64,000 nucleotides of DNA, from contig NZ_CP021138.1 of NCBI RefSeq assembly GCF_002162035.1, positions 930,001-994,000 on the forward strand, read 5' to 3'. The stretch is from Sulfuriferula sp. AH1. Lineage in GTDB: Bacteria > Pseudomonadota > Gammaproteobacteria > Burkholderiales > Sulfuriferulaceae. The position numbers and the translations under genes are program-made. The notes beneath the pieces are model-generated. The model was not told where the DNA came from and searched no databases. It saw nothing but the letters and a program-made list of their open reading frames with translations. Shown here in pieces: positions 37,058-45,831 of this stretch (position 1 is the first letter of the stretch; every line of letters begins with the position of its first letter).

Positions 37058-38905
37058 TTAAGCGACTACCACGGTGCGGAACATGCCGCCTTCCATGTGG
37101 TAGAGCATGTGGCAGTGATAAGCCCAGTTGCCGCGCGCATCGGCACTGACCCGATAGCTGACGCGGTGTCCGGGCGCTACGCTGATGGTGTGCTTGCGCA
37201 CCTGAAAATTCCCGTCGGGGGACTCAAGCTCGCTCCACATGCCGTGCAGATGTATCGGGTGATGCATCATGGTGTCGTTTATCAGGATGATGCGCAAACG
37301 TTCGCCATAATGAAACAATATCGGCTCGGCTTGGGAGTAGGGCACTCCGTTGAAAGACCACATATAACGGTCCATATTGCCAGTCAAATGCAACTCTATT
37401 TCGCGTGTCGGATTGCGTGGATCCAGTGCGCCGCCCACTGTATGCAGATCGGCATAGGTCAGTACCCGTCGTCCGTTATTACGCAGACCCACGCCGGGAT
37501 CATCCAGCCGTGTTGATACCTGATCCGCACGCGTGGAATTGGATGGGCCATATTCGGTGGCAGCATGGTGTTTTACTGGTACATCGCCACCTGCAGATGC
37601 CATATCTTTTGCATCTGACTTGGCAGAACCCGACATATCCATTCCAGGCATGTCCATTCCTGCATGCATATCCATGCCTTTCATGCTGCTTGATCCAGCC
37701 ATATCCATCCCTGGCATGTCCTGCATGCTGCCATTAGCATCCATGCCCGGCATATCGCCCATGGCCATGCCCATATCCGACATGCCCAGCATGGGCACAG
37801 GGTCGAGTTTGGGAACCTCGGCACGCATCCCGATACGCGGTGCCAGGGTAGCAAGCGCGTAGCCGGAACGATCCAGTGCCTGGGAAAAAACTGTGTACGC
37901 ACGGTCTTCAGTCGGCTCAACGATCACGTCGTAAGTCTCGGCCACGCCTATGCGGAATTCATCGACGTTGACCGGATGCACATATTGGCCGTCGGCCGCG
38001 ACCACGGTCATCTTCAAGCCGGGGATGCGCACATCGAAATAGGTCATCGACGAGCCGTTGATAAAGCGCAGACGGATTTTCTCGCCGGGCTTGAACAGGC
38101 CGGTCCAGTTCCCCGCCGGGGTTATGCCATTGGTGAGAAAGGTATAGGTGGCTCCGCTTACATCGGACAGGTCACGCGGGCTCATGCGCATTTTGTCCCA
38201 GGCTGCGCGCGTGGACAGGGCGCTGGCCCAACCTTCTTTCTTCGCATCCTCGACCAGATCACCGACCGTGGGTCGAACATAATTATAGTAATCGTTCATC
38301 TGCTTGAGATGCTTGAACACCTGTTCCGGATCTTCGTCTGTCCAGTCGGACAGCATCACGACATAATCGCGATCATGAGTGAAGGGTGCCGGTTCGCGCG
38401 GTTCAATGACAATGGGGCCATACAGCCCGGTCTGCTCCTGAAAGCCGGAGTGGCTGTGATACCAGTAAGTGCCGGACTGGCGCACATCGAACTGGTACAC
38501 ATAGGTCTCCCCTGGTGCGATGCCCTTAAAACTGAGGCCGGGTACGCCATCCATCGGGGCAGGCAGCAGGATGCCGTGCCAGTGTATGGAACCCGGTACC
38601 GACATGCGATTGGTTACCCGCAAGGTGATGCGGTCGCCTTCGCGCCAGCGCAGCAGCGGGGCGGGCACTTGGCCGTTTACGGTAGTCGCCATGCGGGGGG
38701 TGCCGGTGAAATTTACCGCAGATTCAACGAGATCAAGCGTAAAGTCGGTTCCGCTGAGTACGGCGGGTTGACCAGGGCTGGTTGAAGCCCAGGCGGGATT
38801 TTGCCACAGGCTGGTGCCTATCAAGGCGCCCCCTGCAACAAGCCCTTCTACAAAGCGGCGGCGAGACGGGTTCGCCGGCAGGTTTTTGAGAGTCGTTTTT
38901 TTCAT
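37058..38905 (-). CDS. copA: Periplasmic multicopper oxidase CopA
   Basis: From MKKTTLKN (38905) the protein is 615 aa with a Tat signal (SRRRFVEGLVAGG). Three cupredoxin domains carry the copper ligands: IHWHG and WYHSHSGFQ in the first, HPIHLHGM and HCHMLYHMEGGM in the last, with the HCH Cys of the type 1 site. Between domains 2 and 3 (about residues 370-430) lies a Met-rich insert with repeated GMDM, MPGMDM and DMPGM units, the usual CopA/PcoA methionine segment for Cu(I). The enzyme oxidises Cu(I) and binds copper in the periplasm. It is the first gene of a copA-copB-cytochrome unit. Confidence 0.95.
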   Translation of the reverse strand: MKKTTLKNLPANPSRRRFVEGLVAGGALIGTSLWQNPAWASTSPGQPAVLSGTDFTLDLVESAVNFTGTPRMATTVNGQVPAPLLRWREGDRITLRVTNRMSVPGSIHWHGILLPAPMDGVPGLSFKGIAPGETYVYQFDVRQSGTYWYHSHSGFQEQTGLYGPIVIEPREPAPFTHDRDYVVMLSDWTDEDPEQVFKHLKQMNDYYNYVRPTVGDLVEDAKKEGWASALSTRAAWDKMRMSPRDLSDVSGATYTFLTNGITPAGNWTGLFKPGEKIRLRFINGSSMTYFDVRIPGLKMTVVAADGQYVHPVNVDEFRIGVAETYDVIVEPTEDRAYTVFSQALDRSGYALATLAPRIGMRAEVPKLDPVPMLGMSDMGMAMGDMPGMDANGSMQDMPGMDMAGSSSMKGMDMHAGMDMPGMDMSGSAKSDAKDMASAGGDVPVKHHAATEYGPSNSTRADQVSTRLDDPGVGLRNNGRRVLTYADLHTVGGALDPRNPTREIELHLTGNMDRYMWSFNGVPYSQAEPILFHYGERLRIILINDTMMHHPIHLHGMWSELESPDGNFQVRKHTISVAPGHRVSYRVSADARGNWAYHCHMLYHMEGGMFRTVVVA

Positions 38906-39259
38906 AAAAAATCCTTGGACATTCAATGAATGAATCAGCGTTAATTTTTTCCGCATCGGCGGCAAAGATTGCAGAACTGTGCAGCATGTCGTTTGCGGTC
39001 AATTCCCGGACTGTCGCCTCAACTGAGCTGGCCTGATTCGTTATATTCAAAAACGTTACGAGTTTCCGGCCGAGTGTGCATGGAACAAGTATAGACTTTT
39101 CCAGCTCACGTGCCGGGTTCTATTTTTGTACAACGATGCTTTTCCACAAATTGGCTAATCCCGCTATCATGGCTTGAGCGGATGCAATGGCTGTCCAGTT
39201 CGGTCGGTATCTATTCCTTCACGGAAAACAAGGTATTACCGTGAAGGTGGCAAGGCAAG
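38906..39259. other. Intergenic region upstream of copA
   Basis: This 354-base stretch holds the copA promoter region and the downstream end of the Met-rich gene. The only clear structure is a perfect 9-bp inverted repeat, CCTTCACGG (39216-39224) with CCGTGAAGG (39239-39247), 13 bases past the Met-rich gene stop. It has no T-run, so it is a hairpin rather than a proven terminator. I see no gene here. Confidence 0.6.
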
Positions 39260-39553
39260 TTACTGTTTATTATCTTTCGGCATTCCGGCTCCAGGATTCA
39301 TGGAATGTTGACTCTGATCGTTCATCTGCTTTTGCATGGCAGGGGCGCTCATGTTTCCCTGTCGAGGCATGTTTTTCATGGAATCGGCCCCCATGTCCAT
39401 GTTCATGCCTTTATTCATGTCTTTATCCATATTCATATTCATCTTATCCGAGTCATGGTTGGTTTTACCCATATCCGGCTGTTGCGCATAGACTGGTGCG
39501 GCAACAACGATGAGGCCTGCCAGCAGTACGCCGTAAACTTTATTCAATTTCAT
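39260..39553 (-). CDS. Small exported Met-rich protein
   Basis: The 97-aa product starts at MKLNKVYGVL (39553), with AAGGAAAAATC upstream. A signal peptide (residues 1-24, PVYAQQ) is followed by a low-complexity region with Met, Asp, Asn and Lys (KMNMNMDKDMNKGMNMDM), a typical soft-metal-binding composition. The same frame is open far upstream, but that part is the antisense of the response regulator. It is divergent from the CusR/CusS-type pair across a 14-bp palindrome, so copper or silver control is likely. There is no named family. Confidence 0.85.
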   Translation of the reverse strand: MKLNKVYGVLLAGLIVVAAPVYAQQPDMGKTNHDSDKMNMNMDKDMNKGMNMDMGADSMKNMPRQGNMSAPAMQKQMNDQSQHSMNPGAGMPKDNKQ

Positions 39554-39740
39554 GATTTTTCCTTTTTTCAGTGTGTATGATTCGCAAAATACAGTCCGGC
39601 GGCAACTTGCCAACGGAATGCTGGTGGTACCTTCCGATAATGCCAGTACGACGACGGCTTTTATGAAGACGAACCGTTTTAATCGCGTAACTGTGAAAAC
39701 AGCATGCGCCATGAATGGCGACAAAGTGCTGACGCGATAA

Positions 39741-39754
39741 TTACAAATTTGTAA
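39741..39754. promoter_or_regulatory. Perfect palindrome, candidate CusR/CopR-type operator
   Basis: TTACAAATTTGTAA is a perfect 14-base palindrome, 39 bases upstream of the response regulator start and in the divergent promoter shared with the Met-rich gene. It resembles the TGACAA..TTGTCA boxes of CusR/CopR-type regulators, so it is a likely autoregulatory site. Confidence 0.55.
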
Positions 39755-39793
39755 CCTTTCCCTACGGGCTTGCAAAAGGGCGATAATATCGTC

Positions 39794-40471
39794 ATGAAAA
39801 TACTGATTGTCGAAGACGAGCCGAAAACGGGTACTTATCTGAAGCAGGGTCTCACCGAGGCCGGTTTTATTACTGATCTGGCGGTCACTGGAACCGATGG
39901 CCAGTATCTGGCGCTGACTGAGTCGTTTGATTTGATCATTCTCGATGTCATGCTTCCTGGTATTAACGGCTGGGAGGTGTTGCGTGCGCTCCGGACAGCA
40001 GGCAGGAGTATGCCAGTGCTGTTCCTCACCGCGCGCGACCAGGTGGATGACCGGGTCAAAGGACTGGAGCTTGGCGCCGATGATTATTTGGTGAAGCCGT
40101 TTGCATTTTCCGAATTGCTGGCACGGGTGCGGACATTGCTGCGTCGAGGGAAGGCGGTTGAGCCGGATATTCTGGAGATAGCCGATCTTGAGGTTAATCT
40201 CGTTCGCCGCCGTGCCAGCCGGAGTGGGCAGCGCATTGACTTGACGGCCAAGGAGTTCGTGCTGCTGACGCTGTTCCTTCAGCGTCAGGGTGAAGTGTTG
40301 TCGCGCACGTTGATCGCTTCCCAGGTATGGGATATGAATTTCGACAGCGACACCAATGTGGTGGAGGTCGCCATCCGTCGCCTGCGAGCGAAGATTGACG
40401 ATCATTTCGAGCCCAAGCTCATCCATACTGTACGGGGCATGGGATATGTCATGGAGTTGCGAAACAGCTGA
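39794..40471 (+). CDS. Heavy-metal response regulator, CusR/CopR type (OmpR family)
   Basis: The 225-aa regulator starts at [13 protein letters not shown]. The receiver domain has the phospho-Asp in [13 protein letters not shown], Thr in FLTARD and Lys in YLVKPFAF. The C-terminal winged helix ends with [33 protein letters not shown], as in CusR, CopR and SilR. Its stop overlaps the sensor gene start (TGATG). It probably activates copA, the Met-rich genes and itself under copper or silver stress. Confidence 0.93.
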   Translation: MKILIVEDEPKTGTYLKQGLTEAGFITDLAVTGTDGQYLALTESFDLIILDVMLPGINGWEVLRALRTAGRSMPVLFLTARDQVDDRVKGLELGADDYLVKPFAFSELLARVRTLLRRGKAVEPDILEIADLEVNLVRRRASRSGQRIDLTAKEFVLLTLFLQRQGEVLSRTLIASQVWDMNFDSDTNVVEVAIRRLRAKIDDHFEPKLIHTVRGMGYVMELRNS

Positions 40472-41865
40472 TGTTAAGCCGCTCGATCACCTTTCGTCTG
40501 GCATTGCTGTTTGCCCTTGCCACCATGCTCTTGCTGGCGGGAATAGGCTATTTTATGAACCGCTCCGTCGAGTCGCACCTGGCTGACATGGATTGGGGGG
40601 AAATCCACGGTAAATGGGAATTGACCCGGAATTTGATCGAAGAGGTCCATACACCAGCCGATCTGGCCGCTTTTCCCCAATTGCTGGAGGGGGCGCTAGT
40701 CGGTCATCCAGAGTTATTTGTTGTTGTCAGGGACCAAACCGGGCAACGCTTGTTTGCCACTTCCGGTTTTTCTTTTCCACAGCAGTTTGCGGCAGCGGAT
40801 ACCGACGCTCCCCCATCATATTCTACTATGATAACCTGGCATTACGGCGAGCACATGTTCCGTGGCATCAAGGCTTCGATTGCCTCCGGTCTGGATGGGC
40901 ACCCCCGTTTTAGCGTCGATATTGCTCTGGAAACCGACGAGCACCGACACTTTCTCGACCATTTCCATAGCCTGCTGGTGACTGCTTTGGTGTTCGGCAT
41001 GACTACCGCTGCCGCGCTTGGCTGGTTCATCGCCAAACGCGGGCTTTTGCCGGTAAGGGATATGGCCGCAGTAGCGCGCAATATCTCTGTCAGTCATCTG
41101 GGTGAACGTTTGCGTCCCGAAAGTGTGCCACTGGAATTGCGCGATTTGGCGATTGCATTCAATGGAATGCTGTCGCGACTGGAAGATTCATTTCACCGGC
41201 TGACAGATTTTTCATCAGACATCGCACACGAATTGCGTACCCCCATCAATAATCTCATGATCCAGTCGCAAGTGGCGCTGTCCCAAGCCAGAAACATCGA
41301 GCAATACCAGGAGGTCATTGCATCCAATCTGGAGGAATTTGACCGTCTGGCCAGAATGATTGCTGACATGTTATTCCTGGCTAAAGCAGACAACGGACTG
41401 ATGGTGGCGGGACGGGAAAGAGTTGATCTTGGAACAGAAATCGAGCGCCTTGCCGAATTTTTCGGTCCTTTTGCCGAAGATAAAGGTGTAACTGTCGTAA
41501 CTACAGGGACAGGGAGCGTAACGGGAGACCGGATTATGTTACAGCGGGCTCTCGCTAATTTGCTGTCCAATGCGATTACTCATACCTCTCCCGGCGGAAA
41601 AGTTCATATTCGCTTAATTAAAGAGACAGCGTTGTTGCAACGGATTGAGGTTGAAAATCATGGCAAGGCAATTCCTGCCGGGCAACTGGAACGGATTTTC
41701 GATCGTTTCTACCGGCTTGACCCTGCTCGAGGCGCCGCGCTGGATGGAGCAGGATTGGGCCTTGCTATCACCAAATCGATCGTCGAAGCGCACAAGGGCT
41801 GCATTGGAGTTTCTTCAGACAACAATTCAACGATTTTCACGATTACACTGCCGGTGGCATCGTGA
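40471..41865 (+). CDS. Heavy-metal sensor histidine kinase, CusS/CopS type
   Basis: The 464-aa kinase has the architecture of CusS: a membrane helix (residues 7-28), a periplasmic sensor domain (about 30-160), a second helix (LLVTALVFGMTTAAALGWFI), HAMP, HisKA with SDIAHELRTPINNLM and the HATPase (NLLSNAITHTSPGG, GAGLGLAITKSIV). It is co-translated with the upstream regulator. The periplasmic domain should sense Cu(I) or Ag(I). Confidence 0.93.
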   Translation: MLSRSITFRLALLFALATMLLLAGIGYFMNRSVESHLADMDWGEIHGKWELTRNLIEEVHTPADLAAFPQLLEGALVGHPELFVVVRDQTGQRLFATSGFSFPQQFAAADTDAPPSYSTMITWHYGEHMFRGIKASIASGLDGHPRFSVDIALETDEHRHFLDHFHSLLVTALVFGMTTAAALGWFIAKRGLLPVRDMAAVARNISVSHLGERLRPESVPLELRDLAIAFNGMLSRLEDSFHRLTDFSSDIAHELRTPINNLMIQSQVALSQARNIEQYQEVIASNLEEFDRLARMIADMLFLAKADNGLMVAGRERVDLGTEIERLAEFFGPFAEDKGVTVVTTGTGSVTGDRIMLQRALANLLSNAITHTSPGGKVHIRLIKETALLQRIEVENHGKAIPAGQLERIFDRFYRLDPARGAALDGAGLGLAITKSIVEAHKGCIGVSSDNNSTIFTITLPVAS

Positions 41866-42142
41866 TCAACGATTTCAAAGGTTGCAGACTAAATTCGTGA
41901 CCTGCAAATTATACGAATATGTAATATTCACGTCATTCCTTGGTTAACGCACGTAGCGCAGGATAGCCGAGATACAGGTTAGTTATGCCGTTATGGACCC
42001 CTTTGGGTAGTGCTATGCATTTTTTGTCCTACAATGAAAGGCGAGCTGTCAGGAAAATCCAAATGGAAATTACCATAATACAACTCGAAAGTATCAAATA
42101 TGCCTGTAGTCCCGTTGCCATTTAACTTAACAGGAGAAACAA

Positions 42143-42637
42143 ATGAAACTCAAAACTGCATTTTTGTCTCTGGCGCTTGCTAGCGCTTGCGCATTGTCGA
42201 TGCCTGTACTGGCGGATGATAGCCATCATCCCGATCAAAAGGCGGTTGTGACTTCCGAAAAACCCATCATTCAGAAAATGCAGGCTAACACCAGGAAGAT
42301 GCAATCGCAGCTGGAGAAGCTGGCGGTCACGAAGGATCCGAAGGAACGGCAGCGGTTGTTGATGGAGCACATGATGACCATGCAGGAAAACATGGCCATG
42401 GACAAAAACATGATGGGAATGGATTGCCCCATGATGAAAGGTGGCATGGGCATGATGGGATCCCAGGGCGGCGGAATGGGCATGATGAGCGGCAATCAGG
42501 CTGGTATGGGTACCCAGGGGGCGGCATCTGACGCGATGATGAATCGCATGCAGATGATGGAAAAACGTATGGACATGATGCAGCAAGAGCTGGAGAAGAT
42601 GCCCAAATCGCAAATGCCAGCGACAACAGATAAGTAG
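42143..42637 (+). CDS. Exported Met-rich copper-island protein
   Basis: The 164-aa protein has a signal peptide (residues 1-24, SMPVLADD) followed by a coiled-coil segment (IQKMQANTRKMQSQLEKL) and a Met/Gly-rich region (MGMDCPMMKGGMGMMGSQGG) with one Cys. It ends in a second Met-rich helix (MQMMEKRMDMMQQELEKM). AGGAGAAACAA precedes the ATG. The composition fits a periplasmic Cu(I)/Ag(I)-binding protein, but I know no named family. It follows the sensor kinase by 277 bases in which no other gene is visible. Confidence 0.85.
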   Translation: MKLKTAFLSLALASACALSMPVLADDSHHPDQKAVVTSEKPIIQKMQANTRKMQSQLEKLAVTKDPKERQRLLMEHMMTMQENMAMDKNMMGMDCPMMKGGMGMMGSQGGGMGMMSGNQAGMGTQGAASDAMMNRMQMMEKRMDMMQQELEKMPKSQMPATTDK

Positions 42638-42780
42638 TAATCTGTTATGGCAGCGGTTGGGGGCGAACGTGGCCTGTACCTGACCCATGTACTCCGAAGT
42701 ACAACAGCAGAAACCAGGTAGCTGCCACAAAATATGGTATGGAGTTGGAGTTCGAGACGGCGCGCGTCGTTCGTGGCGAT

Positions 42781-42936
42781 GTGCCGATTTTGGCAGCCGC
42801 AACGATCCCGCCGGGCTGGGACAGCTCCCCCCGTGCTGGTAGCTGCATCGCATCATGCGCATACAGCAGGCTGGATGGGCGGCATTGATCCGCGGCGCGG
42901 AGGCATGGCAGCTGGTATTGAAATCGGGGGGCAAAC
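42781..42936 (+). pseudogene. Decayed duplicate of the ggt 3' end (right repeat copy)
   Basis: Translated in its own frame, this stretch still reads AGWMGGIDPRRGGMAAG, matching the last residues of ggt (AGWMGGVDPRREGMAAGY). Upstream, TTTTGGCAG.CGCAACG.TCCC also matches. It lacks about 60 bases of ggt sequence and has two single-base deletions, so it is non-coding. The similarity continues past the ggt stop codon to 42936. Confidence 0.85.
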
Positions 42937-43128
42937 ATGAGATTAAGCGTAATGGCTGTGCTAATGTTGCTGAGTGTCCAGAGCTGGGCCGCGCCGGCGC
43001 CCTGGTACCAATGGCGTAGCAAATTGGACGGCGAACTGATCTGCCGGCAGGTGTCGCCCGGGCCGGGATGGGAAAAGGCCATAGGGCCATTTCAGGACCC
43101 GCATTGCAAGCATCTGGTGCGTCGTTAG
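42937..43128 (+). CDS. Small exported protein of unknown function
   Basis: The 63-aa product has a signal peptide (residues 1-18, VQSWAA) and a short mature part (APWYQWRSKLDGELICRQ) with two Cys (ELICRQ and DPHCKH), possibly a disulfide. GGGGGG lies five bases before the ATG. It immediately follows the ggt remnant, so in the ancestral layout it probably lay directly downstream of a complete ggt; that is inference. Confidence 0.75.
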   Translation: MRLSVMAVLMLLSVQSWAAPAPWYQWRSKLDGELICRQVSPGPGWEKAIGPFQDPHCKHLVRR

Positions 43129-43209
43129 TTCCGTTAGATGTTCATTTCGCTCCATATGGTTAGGACAGCATCAGGTTTTGGCCGGATTCAGCGTGGGTAA
43201 ACCCCGGCA

Positions 43210-43806
43210 ATTCGCTGGAATCACAAATGTATTTACCGCATATACCATGAGTTGGAACTGAATCTGCGCATCAAGCCAAGGCGGCGCCTGGTTCGCGAGA
43301 AGCCGCAGGCGCTCGCTGTGCCCACACAAATCAATGAAGTATGGTCGATGGATTTCATGCATGACCAGCTGGCTGATGGACGTTGCATCAGGTTGTTCAA
43401 TGTCATTGATGACTTTAATCGTGAAGGCTTGTGTATCGAGGTTGATTTCTCGCTACCATCAGAGCGGGTGATCCGCTCATTGGAGCAAATCATCGAATGG
43501 CGTGGCGCACCAAAAGCCATTCGATGCGATAACGGCCCGGAATACATCAGTGCCGCCACCCAGGCATGGGCTGAAAGGCGCGGCATCAGGATGGGTTTCA
43601 TTCAGCCGGGCAATCCGCAACAAAATGAATACGTTGAGCGCTATAACCGTACCGTTCGCCATGATTGGCTGGCACCTACTTGCTGGATTCAATTGATGAA
43701 GTGCAGAACTTTGCCACAAACTGGTTATGGACTTACAATCACGAGCGAACCGACATGGACATTGGCAGCATCACACCAACACAGAAGCTGGCTTTGGTCG
43801 CTTAAG
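43210..43806 (+). mobile_element. Decayed IS3-family orfB (transposase) fragment
   Basis: The reading begins mid-protein ([20 protein letters not shown]), with no upstream orfA or N-terminus. It continues through the DDE core ([40 protein letters not shown]). Near 43675 a one-base shift breaks the frame: the expected end ([16 protein letters not shown], then [12 protein letters not shown] and stop) continues in the next frame to about 43806. The element is 5'-truncated, frameshifted and without visible inverted ends, so it is inactive. Confidence 0.88.
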
Positions 43807-43876
43807 CTCTACTTTTAGATATCATTTAAAAATGGGGGGATTACCCAAGCGCAGCATTTCGGAGAGGCAGCAAATT

Positions 43877-44869
43877 ATGGTGGATACGGATTTACAGTCG
43901 CATGTGCTTTCGCCCAAGTTGAATTTAAAACTTGCACCGGAAATGCGGGCGGATGAGGCTGTACGTGTCATTATGCGGCGTCTGCTGGAGATGATGAATA
44001 CCAATGAAGCAGGTGTGTCTGCGGGAAAAGATATTGAGTGCCTGCATAACTTCCGCATTGCAGTGCGGCGTAACCGTTCTTTGCTTGGACAAGTTCACGG
44101 TATTATCCCACAGCATGAATGGCAGCGATTCACGCGAGGATTCGCATGGCTGGGCGTGATCACCCGCTCAGCGCGAGATATTGATGTTTACCTGCTAAGT
44201 TTTGAAGATTATACAAAAGGCCTCGGGGCAGTAGCTGCCAAAGCGCTTGATCCCTTGCGTGAGTTCATTCTGCATCAACAGCAACAAGCTCATCAACAAT
44301 TAGTCGATAGTCTGAAGTCGGCACGTTATTCACAGCTGATGGCGGTTTGGGCTACGTTTCTTGCTTCACCGTTATCCTCCCGTAGCAGGCTGCCTAATGC
44401 CAAGCTGCCTGTGCTTGATCTGGCAAATCAGCGCATTTGGCGCATGCTGCGCCGCGTCATCAGGCAAGGTACCGAGATCGATGCAGACAGCCCGCCGCAA
44501 GCACTGCATGAGTTGCGCAAATCCTGCAAGAAGCTGCGTTATCTGATCGAGTTTTTCCAAAGCTTTTATCCTGCAGACAGAGTCAGGAAAGCGATCAAGG
44601 CGCTGAAGTCGCTGCAGGATATGCTCGGTGAATATCAGGACTTGCAGGTGCAGCAGGAGATGCTGAAAAATTTTGTCCCGCAGATGGCTGTGCTTGCGTC
44701 AGAGAAGCCGTGCACGCTGGCAGCAGTAGACAGAATGATGCGCAAACTGGCGAAGCGTCAGCTTAAAGTGCGCAAAATGTTCAAACAGCGGTTTGCCAGG
44801 TTTATCGAAGAAAAACATCAGAAGGTGTTCCGGCAGTTGTTCAAGTCGGGAAAGGCGATTGGGCCATGA
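43877..44869 (+). CDS. CHAD domain-containing protein
   Basis: From MVDTDLQSHV (43877) the protein is 330 aa. CHAD domains are alpha-helical bundles with conserved His and basic residues that bind polyphosphate. Here the two halves show LHNFRIAVRRNRSLL and LHELRKSCKKLRYLIEFF, each with the CHAD His-x2-5-Arg pattern. There is no CYTH domain. The open frame extends upstream into the IS remnant, but that sequence reads as IS3 in another frame, so the true N-terminus is uncertain. Confidence 0.85.
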   Translation: MVDTDLQSHVLSPKLNLKLAPEMRADEAVRVIMRRLLEMMNTNEAGVSAGKDIECLHNFRIAVRRNRSLLGQVHGIIPQHEWQRFTRGFAWLGVITRSARDIDVYLLSFEDYTKGLGAVAAKALDPLREFILHQQQQAHQQLVDSLKSARYSQLMAVWATFLASPLSSRSRLPNAKLPVLDLANQRIWRMLRRVIRQGTEIDADSPPQALHELRKSCKKLRYLIEFFQSFYPADRVRKAIKALKSLQDMLGEYQDLQVQQEMLKNFVPQMAVLASEKPCTLAAVDRMMRKLAKRQLKVRKMFKQRFARFIEEKHQKVFRQLFKSGKAIGP

Positions 44870-45052
44870 AATGGTTTTCGCAGGGTATTGCCTAAAATCA
44901 ATAAATAATTCGAAGGCACGAAAATAAATCAAAGGAGCGAGCGGGGTCTCAATCGCATTCCTGGTATTTAAATTTTGCGTGTCTTTCGTGATTTTCATGG
45001 ACAGAATGTTTTTTGAATTGAATGACGATCAAAATGAACGGAGGATAAGCGC

Positions 45053-45685
45053 ATGTTCCGCAATCGTGATGACGCAGCAAAAAAACTGGCCGACAGTCTG
45101 GCCCAATTCAAGGGTACACACCCGCTGGTGCTGGCGATTCCCCGTGGTGCAGTGCCGATGGCCAAAATCATTGCTGATCGGCTGGGTGGCGATTTCGATG
45201 TGGTGCTGGTGCGCAAGCTCCGTACGCCATCCAATCCGGAATTTGCGATAGGTTCGATCGATGAGAGCGGCTGGAGCTACATTGCGGATTATGCGGCATC
45301 GGTGGGCGGTACGCCTGAGTACATCGAGTCGGAAAAGCAGACGCAACTGGAAACCATACGCAGGCGCCGCGCCCAATATACTCCGATACGCCCGCCCATC
45401 GATCCCAGCGGTCGCATCGTGATCGTGATCGACGACGGGCTGGCGACTGGCTCCACCATGATTTCTGCGTTGCATGGTCTGCGTGCCAGACATCCGGCAA
45501 AACTGATTTGCGCGGTGCCGGTATCGCCCGAGGACACCTTGATCAAGGTGCGGCAATATGCCGATGAAGTTATCTGTCTGGAAGTGCCCGAATACTTTCA
45601 GGCGGTCGGGCAGTTCTACGCGGATTTCCCGCAGGTGGAGGACGAGGAAGTGATCACGATTCTGCAGGATAGTGCCGAAGTTTAG
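45053..45685 (+). CDS. Phosphoribosyltransferase family protein
   Basis: The 210-aa protein has a type I PRTase fold: VLAIPRGAVPMAKIIADRLG near the N-terminus, VVLVRKLRTPSNPEFAIGSI, and the PRPP loop VIVIDDGLATGSTM near residue 123. GGAGG precedes the start. In other bacteria (for example mycobacteria) similar PRTases are fused to an alpha/beta hydrolase like the one encoded just downstream on the opposite strand, so the two may work together. The substrate is unknown. Confidence 0.88.
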   Translation: MFRNRDDAAKKLADSLAQFKGTHPLVLAIPRGAVPMAKIIADRLGGDFDVVLVRKLRTPSNPEFAIGSIDESGWSYIADYAASVGGTPEYIESEKQTQLETIRRRRAQYTPIRPPIDPSGRIVIVIDDGLATGSTMISALHGLRARHPAKLICAVPVSPEDTLIKVRQYADEVICLEVPEYFQAVGQFYADFPQVEDEEVITILQDSAEV

Positions 45686-45831
45686 TCCGTTTTGATGCGC
45701 ACGCCAGGATTTCCACCTTGCCCCTATGGCAGGTTTTGGCAAGATTGCGGGCGACGAAAATGGTATCTTGGCGTGTCTGCATGTGATGTCGCATCCGCTG
45801 GTATGGCGATAGCGAAATACCGCAATGCTGC

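Noticed and set aside
37560-37790. Tandem short DNA repeats that might suggest a CRISPR or VNTR
   Set aside because: They are codon-level repeats encoding the GMDM units of the CopA Met-rich insert, with no spacers of constant length.
39554-40426. Long N-terminal extension of the Met-rich gene on the minus strand
   Set aside because: This part is antisense to the response regulator; a signal peptide and ribosome site mark the real start at 39553.
42645-42740. Minus-strand hydrophobic peptide (VAATWFLLLYFGVHGSG) before the ggt remnant
   Set aside because: It looks protein-like and may be a gene relic, but it has no start, no ribosome site and no recognised family.
43130-43900. Intact insertion sequence with inverted ends
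   Set aside because: I found no terminal inverted repeats or target duplication, and orfB lacks its 5' part.
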